DNA of 61,570 nt from Clostridia bacterium (GTDB taxonomy: Bacteria > Bacillota > Clostridia > Oscillospirales > Acutalibacteraceae), in assembly GCA_017629275.1 (NCBI GenBank), contig JAGBXM010000004.1, forward strand, positions 1 to 61,570. Direction: 5' to 3'. Of the stretch, positions 1-7,028 are shown piece by piece; the stretch's first letter is position 1; the number at the start of each line of letters is the position of its first letter. Under the pieces are notes generated by a model that saw nothing but the letters and a program-made list of their open reading frames with translations, was not told the DNA's origin and ran no database searches. A program made the translations under genes and the position numbers.

Positions 1-127
1 CGGCAAATTCGGTCATTCGGCGGAAGGCAAGAGTCACCTCCGCCTTGCGCTCGTCGGATTTGGATTTGGGGAGATTGGATTCCAATTTAGAATCAAGATG
101 CAGATCGGCACAATGTATAATCTTCAT
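1..127 (-). CDS. SbcD-like DNA repair exonuclease, N-terminal part only
   Basis: The gene starts at the ATG at 127 on the minus strand and runs off the left edge of the window, so only 42 codons are visible. The product begins MKIIHCADLHLDS, the D-x-H metal-binding opening of calcineurin-type metallophosphoesterases of the SbcD/YhaO group. These act in double-strand-break processing, usually with a neighbouring SMC-like ATPase. An AGG-type ribosome site lies just upstream. It follows nth after an 18-bp gap on the same strand, which suggests a small DNA-repair operon. The family call rests on the first motif only. Confidence 0.7.
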   Translation of the reverse strand, partial: MKIIHCADLHLDSKLESNLPKSKSDERKAEVTLAFRRMTEFA

Positions 128-145
128 ACTGTCTTTTCCTCAAAC

Positions 146-796
146 CTATTTTTTCGCGATATGCTTTTCGCAAATATCGGCAAGACAGCAATTTTCACAA
201 TATGCCTTTCTTGCCGTGCAGACCGCCCTGCCGTGCAAAACCGCACGGTGACAAAATCCGTTGGATTTATCAAGCGGCAGAATCTCTCTCATTTCTTTTT
301 CGACCTTAAGTGGGTCGGTCGTCTTGACAAACCCCAGACGGTTGCAAAGCCTTATAAAATGAGTATCGGTCACCACGGCAGGCTTACCGTAAATATCACC
401 GACCACCAGATTTGCGGTCTTTCGGCCGACACCGGGAAGCTTCGTCAATTCTTCAATGGTATCAGGAACGACACCGCCGAAATCCTCGACCAACATCTTA
501 CCGATGCCGACCAGATCGGCCGCCTTGGTTTTATATAAACCGCAGGTCTTTATGTAATCCTCAACCTCACGCACCTCGGCTTTGGCCATACTTTCGGGGT
601 GGGGGAACCGCTCAAACAGCCCGGGTGTTACAATATTGACACGCGCATCGGTGCATTGTGCCGAAAGACGGGTCGCTATCAACAACTGAAACGCGTCGCC
701 CGGTTTGTAATCAAGTGAGCAGACCGCACCCGTGTACTCCTTTTCAAACAACTCGACGGCCAACGCGCCAAGTCTTTTTTTATCACTTTTTTTCAT
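146..796 (-). CDS. nth: Endonuclease III (DNA glycosylase/AP lyase)
   Basis: This 216-residue protein is a bifunctional base-excision-repair glycosylase that removes oxidised pyrimidines and nicks the abasic site. The helix-hairpin-helix LPGVGRKTAN lies at about 120-129. The catalytic Lys is K126 and the catalytic Asp D144 (VTDTH). The C-terminal [4Fe-4S] ligands C193, C200, C203 and C209 follow the C-x6-C-x2-C-x5-C pattern. All are offset by six from the well-known E. coli residues, so the protein looks full length and active. Its start codon overlaps the stop of the upstream LRR lipoprotein gene by one base (TAATG), which suggests translational coupling. The SbcD-like gene follows 18 bases downstream. 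Confidence 0.95.
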   Translation of the reverse strand: MKKSDKKRLGALAVELFEKEYTGAVCSLDYKPGDAFQLLIATRLSAQCTDARVNIVTPGLFERFPHPESMAKAEVREVEDYIKTCGLYKTKAADLVGIGKMLVEDFGGVVPDTIEELTKLPGVGRKTANLVVGDIYGKPAVVTDTHFIRLCNRLGFVKTTDPLKVEKEMREILPLDKSNGFCHRAVLHGRAVCTARKAYCENCCLADICEKHIAKK

Positions 797-2178
797 TATT
801 TATTACCTTCGGTCTCGGGCTGCCACTTAACGTTAAAGCCCTTACCCCAATTGCTCGTGTCAAACGAGCCTTTTTCTTTTTTAACCGTCACAAGCCTCAG
901 ATATGAACAGGACTTGAAAGCGCCTTCACCTACCGAGTTTACAGTGGCAGGCAACGTGATGTAAAGAATACTCCAGCAGGATTCAAAAGCGCCTGCACCG
1001 ACCGACGTAAGACCGTTACCCAGCTTAATGTCGCTCATTGATACACAGTGCGAAAATGCACCGGCACCAACTGAACTCAATGCATCGGTGAAGACCAATT
1101 TTTCGATTTTGACACATCTTGCAAAGGCATAGTCTCCCACCTTGACAATCCCCTCAGGCATTTTGGGAGCCTCCAAAAGTTCGCAGCCCTTAAAAGCGTT
1201 GTTGCCGATAGCAGTAACACCCGACGGAATTTCAACGGTCGGAAGAATTTTACAACCGTCAAACATACCGTTTGAGATAACGGTTATTGACTCAGGTAAT
1301 TTAACCGACGCCAACTTGGCACATTCGGCAAGACAGTTGTCACCGATTTCGGTAACGGTATCGGGAAATACGATTTCACCGACGGCAGAACCCGAAAAAG
1401 CGGCGGCGCCGACCTTAAGTAATCCATCGTTCAAGATGACCTTTTCAAGCTTGGGACACTTCAAAAAGCATTGGTCACCAAGCGATTCAAGGCCGCTTCC
1501 TGCTTTAAACTCAACCAACTTCGGACAATCCTCAAAGCAGTTATTGCCAAGCGTTTTGACAGAATCAGATAATACTGCCTTTTTGAGGCTTGAACAACCG
1601 CGAAAAGCCGATTCACCCACCGTTACAAGTGTCGACGGAAACGCGACCTCCTCCAAAGCCTCACACGCATAAAACGCATACGGTTTTATCTCGACAAGAC
1701 CCTCGGGAAGCTCGACCGATTCAAGACTCAAAGCCTGATAAAATGCGTTATCGGGCAACACCTGCAATGTTGACGGCAAGGTTACCGACCTTAAAATGTT
1801 ACAAAAACTGAATACACCCGTACCGAGTGTCTTGACTCCCTCGGGAAGCTCGATCACGGTCAACGCAGTGCAATGGCTGAAGGCTTCGGCGCCGATTTCG
1901 GTAATACTGTCGGCTATCTCGACCGTCTTTATGTTGGAACGGTTTTTGAAAAGACCTTCGCCCAATTTGGTAATCACCTTACCTTTAAGCTTGGACGGAA
2001 TCTTAACGTCACCGCCCTCACCCGTATACTCCAACAGTTCAACGTGTTTAGAATAGACCTTATATTTAAAGCCGTCGCTTTCAAACATTTTACCGTCACC
2101 GCCGCAACCGACAAACAAAGACAGTATCGACACTAAAATCAATATAACGGCCGATATTTTTTTAAAAGAAGTCTTCAT
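796..2178 (-). CDS. BspA-type leucine-rich-repeat lipoprotein
   Basis: The 460-residue product starts with a lipoprotein signal peptide whose lipobox ends at C25 (LFVGC). The rest is about 14 tandem LRR_5 (BspA/TpLRR) repeats of roughly 23 residues, recognisable by the recurring pattern I-x-x-x-A-F-x-x-C-x-x-L and by LPEG/LPST turns. Such proteins are extracellular and often mediate adhesion or ligand binding, but the ligand here is unknown. A GGAGG ribosome site sits eight bases before the ATG, and an extended -10 lies upstream at 2210-2218. It heads the group LRR-nth-sbcD. The coupling of a surface protein to repair genes is probably incidental. Confidence 0.88.
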   Translation of the reverse strand: MKTSFKKISAVILILVSILSLFVGCGGDGKMFESDGFKYKVYSKHVELLEYTGEGGDVKIPSKLKGKVITKLGEGLFKNRSNIKTVEIADSITEIGAEAFSHCTALTVIELPEGVKTLGTGVFSFCNILRSVTLPSTLQVLPDNAFYQALSLESVELPEGLVEIKPYAFYACEALEEVAFPSTLVTVGESAFRGCSSLKKAVLSDSVKTLGNNCFEDCPKLVEFKAGSGLESLGDQCFLKCPKLEKVILNDGLLKVGAAAFSGSAVGEIVFPDTVTEIGDNCLAECAKLASVKLPESITVISNGMFDGCKILPTVEIPSGVTAIGNNAFKGCELLEAPKMPEGIVKVGDYAFARCVKIEKLVFTDALSSVGAGAFSHCVSMSDIKLGNGLTSVGAGAFESCWSILYITLPATVNSVGEGAFKSCSYLRLVTVKKEKGSFDTSNWGKGFNVKWQPETEGNK

Positions 2179-2209
2179 TTCAAAACCTCCAATTTATATT
2201 CATATTATC

Positions 2210-2218
2210 ATTATAACA
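2210..2218 (-). promoter_or_regulatory. Extended -10 promoter element of the LRR lipoprotein gene
   Basis: On the minus strand the sequence reads TGTTATAAT, an extended -10 box 31 bases before the start codon. No good -35 is present, as is usual for extended -10 promoters. Confidence 0.5.
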
Positions 2219-2264
2219 GAAACCCTGGCCCTTTTGTAGTGCATTTGTAAATTTTCCGTCAAAA

Positions 2265-2350
2265 AAAGATTCTTCGTCACTTCGTTCCTCAGAATGATCG
2301 TTTCAACTTTGTGTTTGTCTTTCTAAGGAGTGCAACAACAAAGAATCTTT
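2265..2350. repeat. Dispersed palindromic repeat (copy 1)
   Basis: The element has inverted ends, AAAGATTCTT at the left and AAGAATCTTT at the right, with an interior resembling CTTCGTTCCTCAGAATGA. The same motif family recurs at 15968-16152 and 28199-28278. It is intergenic and non-coding, like the small palindromic repeats built on GTCATTCCGAG...GGAATCTTT that are scattered in many Firmicutes genomes. This copy is the most diverged of those in the window. Confidence 0.6.
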
Positions 2351-2366
2351 TTGTTTTATATAAAAA

Positions 2367-2399
2367 ATCAACCCTCAAGTAAAATACTCAAGGGTTGAT
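2367..2399 (-). terminator. Rho-independent terminator of the first GH16 gene
   Basis: A 14-base inverted repeat (ATCAACCCTTGAGT type) around a short A/T loop is followed on the minus strand by TTTTTATATA. It lies 14 bases after the stop codon at 2413. Confidence 0.85.
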
Positions 2400-2412
2400 G
2401 TAAATTCACAGA

Positions 2413-4164
2413 TTATTCTGCGCCGGACCAATTAAGTTCGCACTTACCGTCATCCTTCTGGTAAAGGTTCATCCAATCGCAGGCAAGAATGTTGGTAGTA
2501 TACCAATCATCAGAGGCCTCATCAGCCTTAGACGAGCCGTTTTCAAATGCGGTAGCCATACTGAAGATAAAGTACAAACTCTGATTGAAGCACTCGGCGT
2601 CCTGCTCCTTGTGAGTGCCGGTAATATCATAACTGTAGTACAAATCACCGTCACAGGTAAACGCCATCTGGGTGTTATCCCACAAGAAACCGTAGGTGTG
2701 GAAACCGTCGGCAAGTCTTGCACCGTCAGGAACAATATACTTCTTTTCGTTGGAGAATCTACCGTCAAGCGAATAGTGCTCAATTCCTATTTCCGTACCG
2801 AGAGTGGTCGGCCAGGTATGGCAGTTAGCGGCATAAGAACCCGAGTTGCCGAACATCTCAACGATATCAATTTCGGGGCTAACAAGCTTGGGTTCACCCG
2901 TGATAGGACTGTTAGAATCATTAGAGCAGGCCCACCATGCGATCCACATACCGCCGCCGTGAGGCATCAATGCGCTCATTTCAGCGTAACCGTACTTATA
3001 GCTCATGATGTTCTGGGTGCGAATCATACCGCCGTAGTAGTATTCATCATCAAAGCTTGCGGTAATATAGAACTTACCGTCGGTCTGGAAAACACGGTCA
3101 GGATCAGAAGAACGAACCGAGATTTTACCGTTCTGCCCTGTGGTTCTGTTAGTCTCGGTCTCCTGACGCCACTTGGTGGTATCAAGGGCGTCACCGTCGA
3201 AATCGTCACCCCAGGTCTTATAGTATTCGGTAGACTTGTCGTAACCTGCCATTGTAGTCTCATAGTTACCGCTGACCGAAGACGAATCCTTAAGCTTGCC
3301 TTTAAGCATCTTGCCGAACTCAGAAACGGCAATAGCAGTAGCGTGTGCCGAACCGCCGTTTATGTATATCTTCTTGCCCTTAATGGTAATCTTATAATCG
3401 TCGTAATTGGTGATGGTCTCAACACCTTCGCGATTGGTGTTGCCGACGATAATCTCATAATCGGCAGGGGTCGACAGAGTATCGTGCACAAAGGAAAGCA
3501 TATAGCCGGTCTTTGTATAAACGGAATCGATGAGCTCTTCGATCTCAACCTCAGTCAACCACGAAGAATTGAAGTGAGGTCTGACAATGGTGTACTCACC
3601 AATGGTCTTACCGTTAACGGTAATGTTTTCAAAATTGCCTTCAACAGCCTTTAAGTACTCAATACCGCCTTTAACACCTTCAGGCTTGCAGAAGTTGGCG
3701 GCAAAATATTCGGCGGCTGCCTGTGTGCCCTCAACGCTTGAAGAATAAATACAGATCTTCTTGCCGATGGTGCAGACAATAAAGTCGTTGTATCTTCCGC
3801 CGGTTTTGGCCTTGAGGTACTCGGCGGCCTTTTTGGTTTCCTCGCGGTTGGTTTTACCTATAAGTATCTCATACGTATCGTTTCCATCCTCTGTATCGGA
3901 AGCGTTACGTACATTTACACCTAATGCCTTTTTCATCTGCTGGAAAACATACTGTGCAATCTTAGTGGCCTCAGTATCACCTTCGGGACGAACGATTCGG
4001 TAATTAGTTTCACCATCAACAACAAAGCTTACGTCCGCCTTATTGATAATGTCGCCCGAAACACCTGTGTTGCCGGAATTGTCCTTATCCTTATCCTTGC
4101 CGCAACCGGCCATAAGACCGAGCGCCAGAACAAGAACAAGCAACAAACATAAAATTCTTTTCAT
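2413..4164 (-). CDS. Glycoside hydrolase family 16 lipoprotein (beta-glucanase type), copy A
   Basis: This 583-residue exported lipoprotein has its lipobox Cys at C21 (GLMAGC). The C-terminal half is a GH16 beta-jelly-roll with the catalytic signature E431-I-D433-I-V-E436, so the nucleophile and acid/base residues are intact. GH16 enzymes cut beta-1,3/1,4-glucans, and the exact glucan cannot be read from sequence. Residues about 50-165 and 185-290 are two copies of an alpha/beta module, each opening with Y-x-I-V-R-P and containing Y-E-I-[IL]-[IV]-G and I-x-G-K-K-I. These are probably accessory domains rather than catalytic ones. It has its own promoter (4197-4226) and terminator. The next gene upstream is a paralogue with the same architecture. 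Confidence 0.88.
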   Translation of the reverse strand: MKRILCLLLVLVLALGLMAGCGKDKDKDNSGNTGVSGDIINKADVSFVVDGETNYRIVRPEGDTEATKIAQYVFQQMKKALGVNVRNASDTEDGNDTYEILIGKTNREETKKAAEYLKAKTGGRYNDFIVCTIGKKICIYSSSVEGTQAAAEYFAANFCKPEGVKGGIEYLKAVEGNFENITVNGKTIGEYTIVRPHFNSSWLTEVEIEELIDSVYTKTGYMLSFVHDTLSTPADYEIIVGNTNREGVETITNYDDYKITIKGKKIYINGGSAHATAIAVSEFGKMLKGKLKDSSSVSGNYETTMAGYDKSTEYYKTWGDDFDGDALDTTKWRQETETNRTTGQNGKISVRSSDPDRVFQTDGKFYITASFDDEYYYGGMIRTQNIMSYKYGYAEMSALMPHGGGMWIAWWACSNDSNSPITGEPKLVSPEIDIVEMFGNSGSYAANCHTWPTTLGTEIGIEHYSLDGRFSNEKKYIVPDGARLADGFHTYGFLWDNTQMAFTCDGDLYYSYDITGTHKEQDAECFNQSLYFIFSMATAFENGSSKADEASDDWYTTNILACDWMNLYQKDDGKCELNWSGAE

Positions 4165-4196
4165 AATAGTTCCTCCATAATAAGTTGGTTATTTTG

Positions 4197-4226
4197 ATTA
4201 TACCAAAAAGCAACTGTTTATGTCAA
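4197..4226 (-). promoter_or_regulatory. Sigma-A-type promoter of GH16 copy A
   Basis: Reading the minus strand, TTGACA (4221-4226) and TATAAT (4197-4202) are separated by 18 bases, 33 bases ahead of the start codon. Copy A can therefore be transcribed independently of copy B. Confidence 0.8.
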
Positions 4227-4250
4227 TCTTAATTTGTAAATTTTGTGTAA

Positions 4251-6002
4251 CTAATCCAAAACGCTTCCGTTCAAGGTGCATTTCCCGTCGTTCTTTTGAT
4301 AAACGTTGACCCAGTCTACAACAAACCGACCCGTATTACGCCAATCATTGGGGTCTTCGGTAATGCCCGGCTCGGGGTTGGTCGCACTGCCGACGTTCAT
4401 TGCAATTCTTATCCACACATTGTGGTTGTTGGTCTCTATATCCTGCTCGTTTGTCGTCGTATCATAAGAGAAAAACGCGTCTCCGTCACAGGTGAAGGTC
4501 ACCTTTTCGCTATCCCACATCATTCCGTAGGTGTGGAAATCATACCCCAACACAATGCCGTTATCGGGACTGTGGTACCGCTTCTCGTTTCCGTGGGTGT
4601 TATCCAACGAAATATGCTCCCACCCGTATAATCCGTCGGCTCCGTTTCGCGGCCAGGAATGAATATTCGCCTGATAATGTTCCGAATTGCCAAAGCACTC
4701 CATAACGTCGTATTCGGGACTTGCCAACATCGGAACCGACAAATCGGTCGCACTGTAACGGTCGTCACTGCACAAATACAGCGCCGTCCAGAAGCCTCTG
4801 CCGTGCGGTATCTTCGAGCTCATTTCTATATATCCGTACTTATACGTGCCGTAGGTCTGGATGACACCACCGTAGTAATACTCATCATCCTCACGTGCCG
4901 TGATATAAAAGCACCCGTCTTTTATATACACGTCATCAGGATCGCTCGACCTCACCTGCGCTTTACCGTTAAGGCCTTCCCATTTCGCGGTAGGGTCTCC
5001 GACCCGCCAGACGACAGTATTTATTTCCTCTCCATCAAAATCCTCGCCCCACGTTTTGTAAAGTGTCGTACCGACATCGTAATTCCTTAGCGCCTCGCTG
5101 TATGTGTTGACAACCGAATCGGAGTCCGAAATGTTGCCGCCGAGGCTTTTTGAGAACTCTGCAACGCCCATTGCCGTCGCGTGGGCCGAGCCGCCATTGA
5201 TAAAGACCTTCGTGCCGCTTACCGTGATTTTAAAATCATCATAGCCTGTAATCTTTTCGACGCCCTCGCGCTCACAGTCACCCACGATTATTTCGTAAGT
5301 CTGTTCTTTATGGTATGTATCGTGCAAAATTTTCAGCCTGTATCCCGTTTCAGAATACACCTGCTCTACTGCCTTTTCCATTTCAAGCTCGGTTAAATAT
5401 GACGAATTATAGTGCGGCCTGACAAAACTAAACCTGCCTATCGGCACCGAATTGATCGTTATGTCAGTGAAATTGCCCTCGACCTTATAAACGTGTTTTA
5501 TTCCGCCCTTAATACCGTCAGGATTCACAATGTTTTCGATAAAATATTCTGCCGCCGTTTTCAAAGCATCGGCGCTGTGTGAAAAAATAACGATCTTCTT
5601 GCCTATAGTGCAGATAATATAATCCCCATAACGTCCGCCATTTTGAGTGAAAAGGTATTCCCTTGCCGCCTCGACCTCGGGACGGTCGCTGTCGCCCAAA
5701 AGTATTTCATATTGATCGGTGCCGTCCTCCGCATCCGAAGTGTTACGCACCTTGGCACCGAGCAACGTCCTCATCCTGCCGCAAACGTACTGAGCAACAC
5801 CCGTCACCGCAAAGTCTCCATCGGGACGCACCACACGGTAGACCGACTCGTTATCGGCATTCAGAAACATAATATCATCTCTCGATATTACACCCGCCGC
5901 TTGTGACGAATCATTGTTGGCCAAGGCTTTGTTTTCTTCAGTAGAACACCCACAAAACAAACACAGTAGCAAAACAAAAAACAAACAAATCAGCCGCTTC
6001 AT
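4251..6002 (-). CDS. Glycoside hydrolase family 16 lipoprotein, copy B
   Basis: This 583-residue paralogue of the downstream GH16 gene has the same order: lipoprotein signal (lipobox Cys at about residue 19), two Y-x-[IV]-V-R-P modules, then the GH16 domain with the intact motif E-Y-D-V-M-E in SPEYDVMECFG. I chose the ATG at 6002 over a GTG at 6011 because AAGAAGG lies eight bases upstream and both paralogues then have the same length. The two proteins are clearly homologous throughout but have diverged a lot, so the duplication is not recent. They likely degrade related beta-glucans at the cell surface and may feed the transporters further along. It has its own promoter, embedded in the terminator tail of the gene behind it. 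Confidence 0.87.
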   Translation of the reverse strand: MKRLICLFFVLLLCLFCGCSTEENKALANNDSSQAAGVISRDDIMFLNADNESVYRVVRPDGDFAVTGVAQYVCGRMRTLLGAKVRNTSDAEDGTDQYEILLGDSDRPEVEAAREYLFTQNGGRYGDYIICTIGKKIVIFSHSADALKTAAEYFIENIVNPDGIKGGIKHVYKVEGNFTDITINSVPIGRFSFVRPHYNSSYLTELEMEKAVEQVYSETGYRLKILHDTYHKEQTYEIIVGDCEREGVEKITGYDDFKITVSGTKVFINGGSAHATAMGVAEFSKSLGGNISDSDSVVNTYSEALRNYDVGTTLYKTWGEDFDGEEINTVVWRVGDPTAKWEGLNGKAQVRSSDPDDVYIKDGCFYITAREDDEYYYGGVIQTYGTYKYGYIEMSSKIPHGRGFWTALYLCSDDRYSATDLSVPMLASPEYDVMECFGNSEHYQANIHSWPRNGADGLYGWEHISLDNTHGNEKRYHSPDNGIVLGYDFHTYGMMWDSEKVTFTCDGDAFFSYDTTTNEQDIETNNHNVWIRIAMNVGSATNPEPGITEDPNDWRNTGRFVVDWVNVYQKNDGKCTLNGSVLD

Positions 6003-6026
6003 CCCGAACACCTTCTTTCTGTAATT

Positions 6027-6055
6027 ATTTTACCAAACGCATAATATATTTGCAA
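6027..6055 (-). promoter_or_regulatory. Candidate promoter of GH16 copy B
   Basis: On the minus strand TTGCAA (6050-6055) is followed after 17 bases by TAAAAT (6027-6032). The -35 box overlaps the T-rich tail of the terminator at 6062-6086. Confidence 0.6.
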
Positions 6056-6061
6056 CAAAAA

Positions 6062-6086
6062 TCCCGTCGAAGAAACTTCGACGGGA
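6062..6086 (-). terminator. Terminator after the phosphoribosyltransferase gene
   Basis: A perfect 11-bp stem (TCCCGTCGAAG) with a three-base loop is followed by TTTTTGTT on the minus strand. It ends the alaS-HIT-phosphoribosyltransferase run. Confidence 0.9.
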
Positions 6087-6100
6087 AATGTGAAAACAAA

Positions 6101-6640
6101 TTATTTGAAGAACAACGGCAGAGGTTCGAGGAACACGATGTCGTCGCGTTTTGCGGCATCGCCCTCGGCAAGAATGGAACAACAATCCGAAATTTCTGCG
6201 CCCGTAGCCGATACAAGACGCTTCATTGCGTCTAACGACTCGCCTGTACTGATAACGTCATCAATGATGAGAACCTTCTTGCCCCTCATCAAATTGACCT
6301 CATCTGCACCGAAATAAAGATGCTGTTCATGCTGGGTGGTGATGGAGGTTACGGCAACCGAAATAGGGTCGCGCATATAGACCTTAAGTCCCTTTCTTGC
6401 TACAACGTAGGGTTTGCCCGACTGGCGCGACAACTCATAAGCCAACGGAATACTCTTGGCTTCAGGGGTTGCGATAACATCAAAATCGCCCACCTTTTTG
6501 AGCAACTCGCTGCAAGCGGCAACCGTCAATTCAACGTCGCCGAAAATAATAAATCCTGCAATGTCAAGATGGTCGTTTACGGCGCAAAGCGGAAGCTTGC
6601 GAGTAAGACCTGCAATTTTCATTTCATAAAATTCCTGCAT
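6101..6640 (-). CDS. Adenine-phosphoribosyltransferase-like protein (type I PRTase)
   Basis: The 179-residue product contains the PRPP-binding loop VLIIDDVISTGES (about residues 120-132) and a KPYVVARKGLKVYM segment typical of COG0503 enzymes. It probably transfers phosphoribose to a purine base, but a regulatory role cannot be excluded because the base-recognition hood is not diagnostic. A longer reading frame reaches 6694, yet the ATG at 6640 has AGGAG eight bases upstream and avoids overlap with the HIT gene, so it is preferred. It is last in the alaS-HIT-PRTase run and is followed by a strong terminator. Confidence 0.82.
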   Translation of the reverse strand: MQEFYEMKIAGLTRKLPLCAVNDHLDIAGFIIFGDVELTVAACSELLKKVGDFDVIATPEAKSIPLAYELSRQSGKPYVVARKGLKVYMRDPISVAVTSITTQHEQHLYFGADEVNLMRGKKVLIIDDVISTGESLDAMKRLVSATGAEISDCCSILAEGDAAKRDDIVFLEPLPLFFK

Positions 6641-6678
6641 ATTAACATCTCCTGAATTTTGCTTATTTCTACAACACA

Positions 6679-7017
6679 TCAGCCCGGAGGCCACGCGAGG
6701 GGTCTCTTGGCTAACACGTGGAAATGAAGATGACCCACGGTCTGTCCGCCGTCCTCACCGCAGTTATTAACAATGCGGTAGCCGTTGGTCAGACCTTCTT
6801 GCTTGGCAATTATAGCTATGGCCTCGAAAATTTTAGCGATAACTCCACTGTTTTCAGGTCTGATTTCATCGGCACACTTGATATGCTTTTTGGGAATTAC
6901 TATCGCGTGGAATGGCGCCTGCGGATCAATGTCCAAAAATGCGTAAACATCGTCGTTTTCAAAAACCTTGGTCGACGGTATTTCACCCGCCGCAATTTTA
7001 CAAAAAAGACAGTCCAT
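6679..7017 (-). CDS. HIT family (histidine triad) nucleotide-binding protein
   Basis: This 112-residue protein opens with DCLFCKIAAGEIPS and carries the triad G-H-L-H-F-H-V-L near its C-terminus. These are the hallmarks of Hint-type purine-nucleoside phosphoramidases. Length and the WPPG end match the family. Such enzymes hydrolyse nucleoside phosphoramidates, including aminoacyl-AMP, so its place 11 bases after alaS on the same strand makes metabolic sense. Confidence 0.92.
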   Translation of the reverse strand: MDCLFCKIAAGEIPSTKVFENDDVYAFLDIDPQAPFHAIVIPKKHIKCADEIRPENSGVIAKIFEAIAIIAKQEGLTNGYRIVNNCGEDGGQTVGHLHFHVLAKRPLAWPPG

Positions 7018-7028
7018 AACCTATCTCC

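Noticed and set aside
2611..3654. A 347-codon plus-strand frame opposite GH16 copy A
   Set aside because: The GH16 catalytic motif and lipobox are on the minus strand; the plus frame is a shadow.
6641..6694. N-terminal extension of the phosphoribosyltransferase
   Set aside because: It overlaps the HIT gene, has no ribosome site and is not conserved in family logic; the ATG at 6640 has AGGAG.
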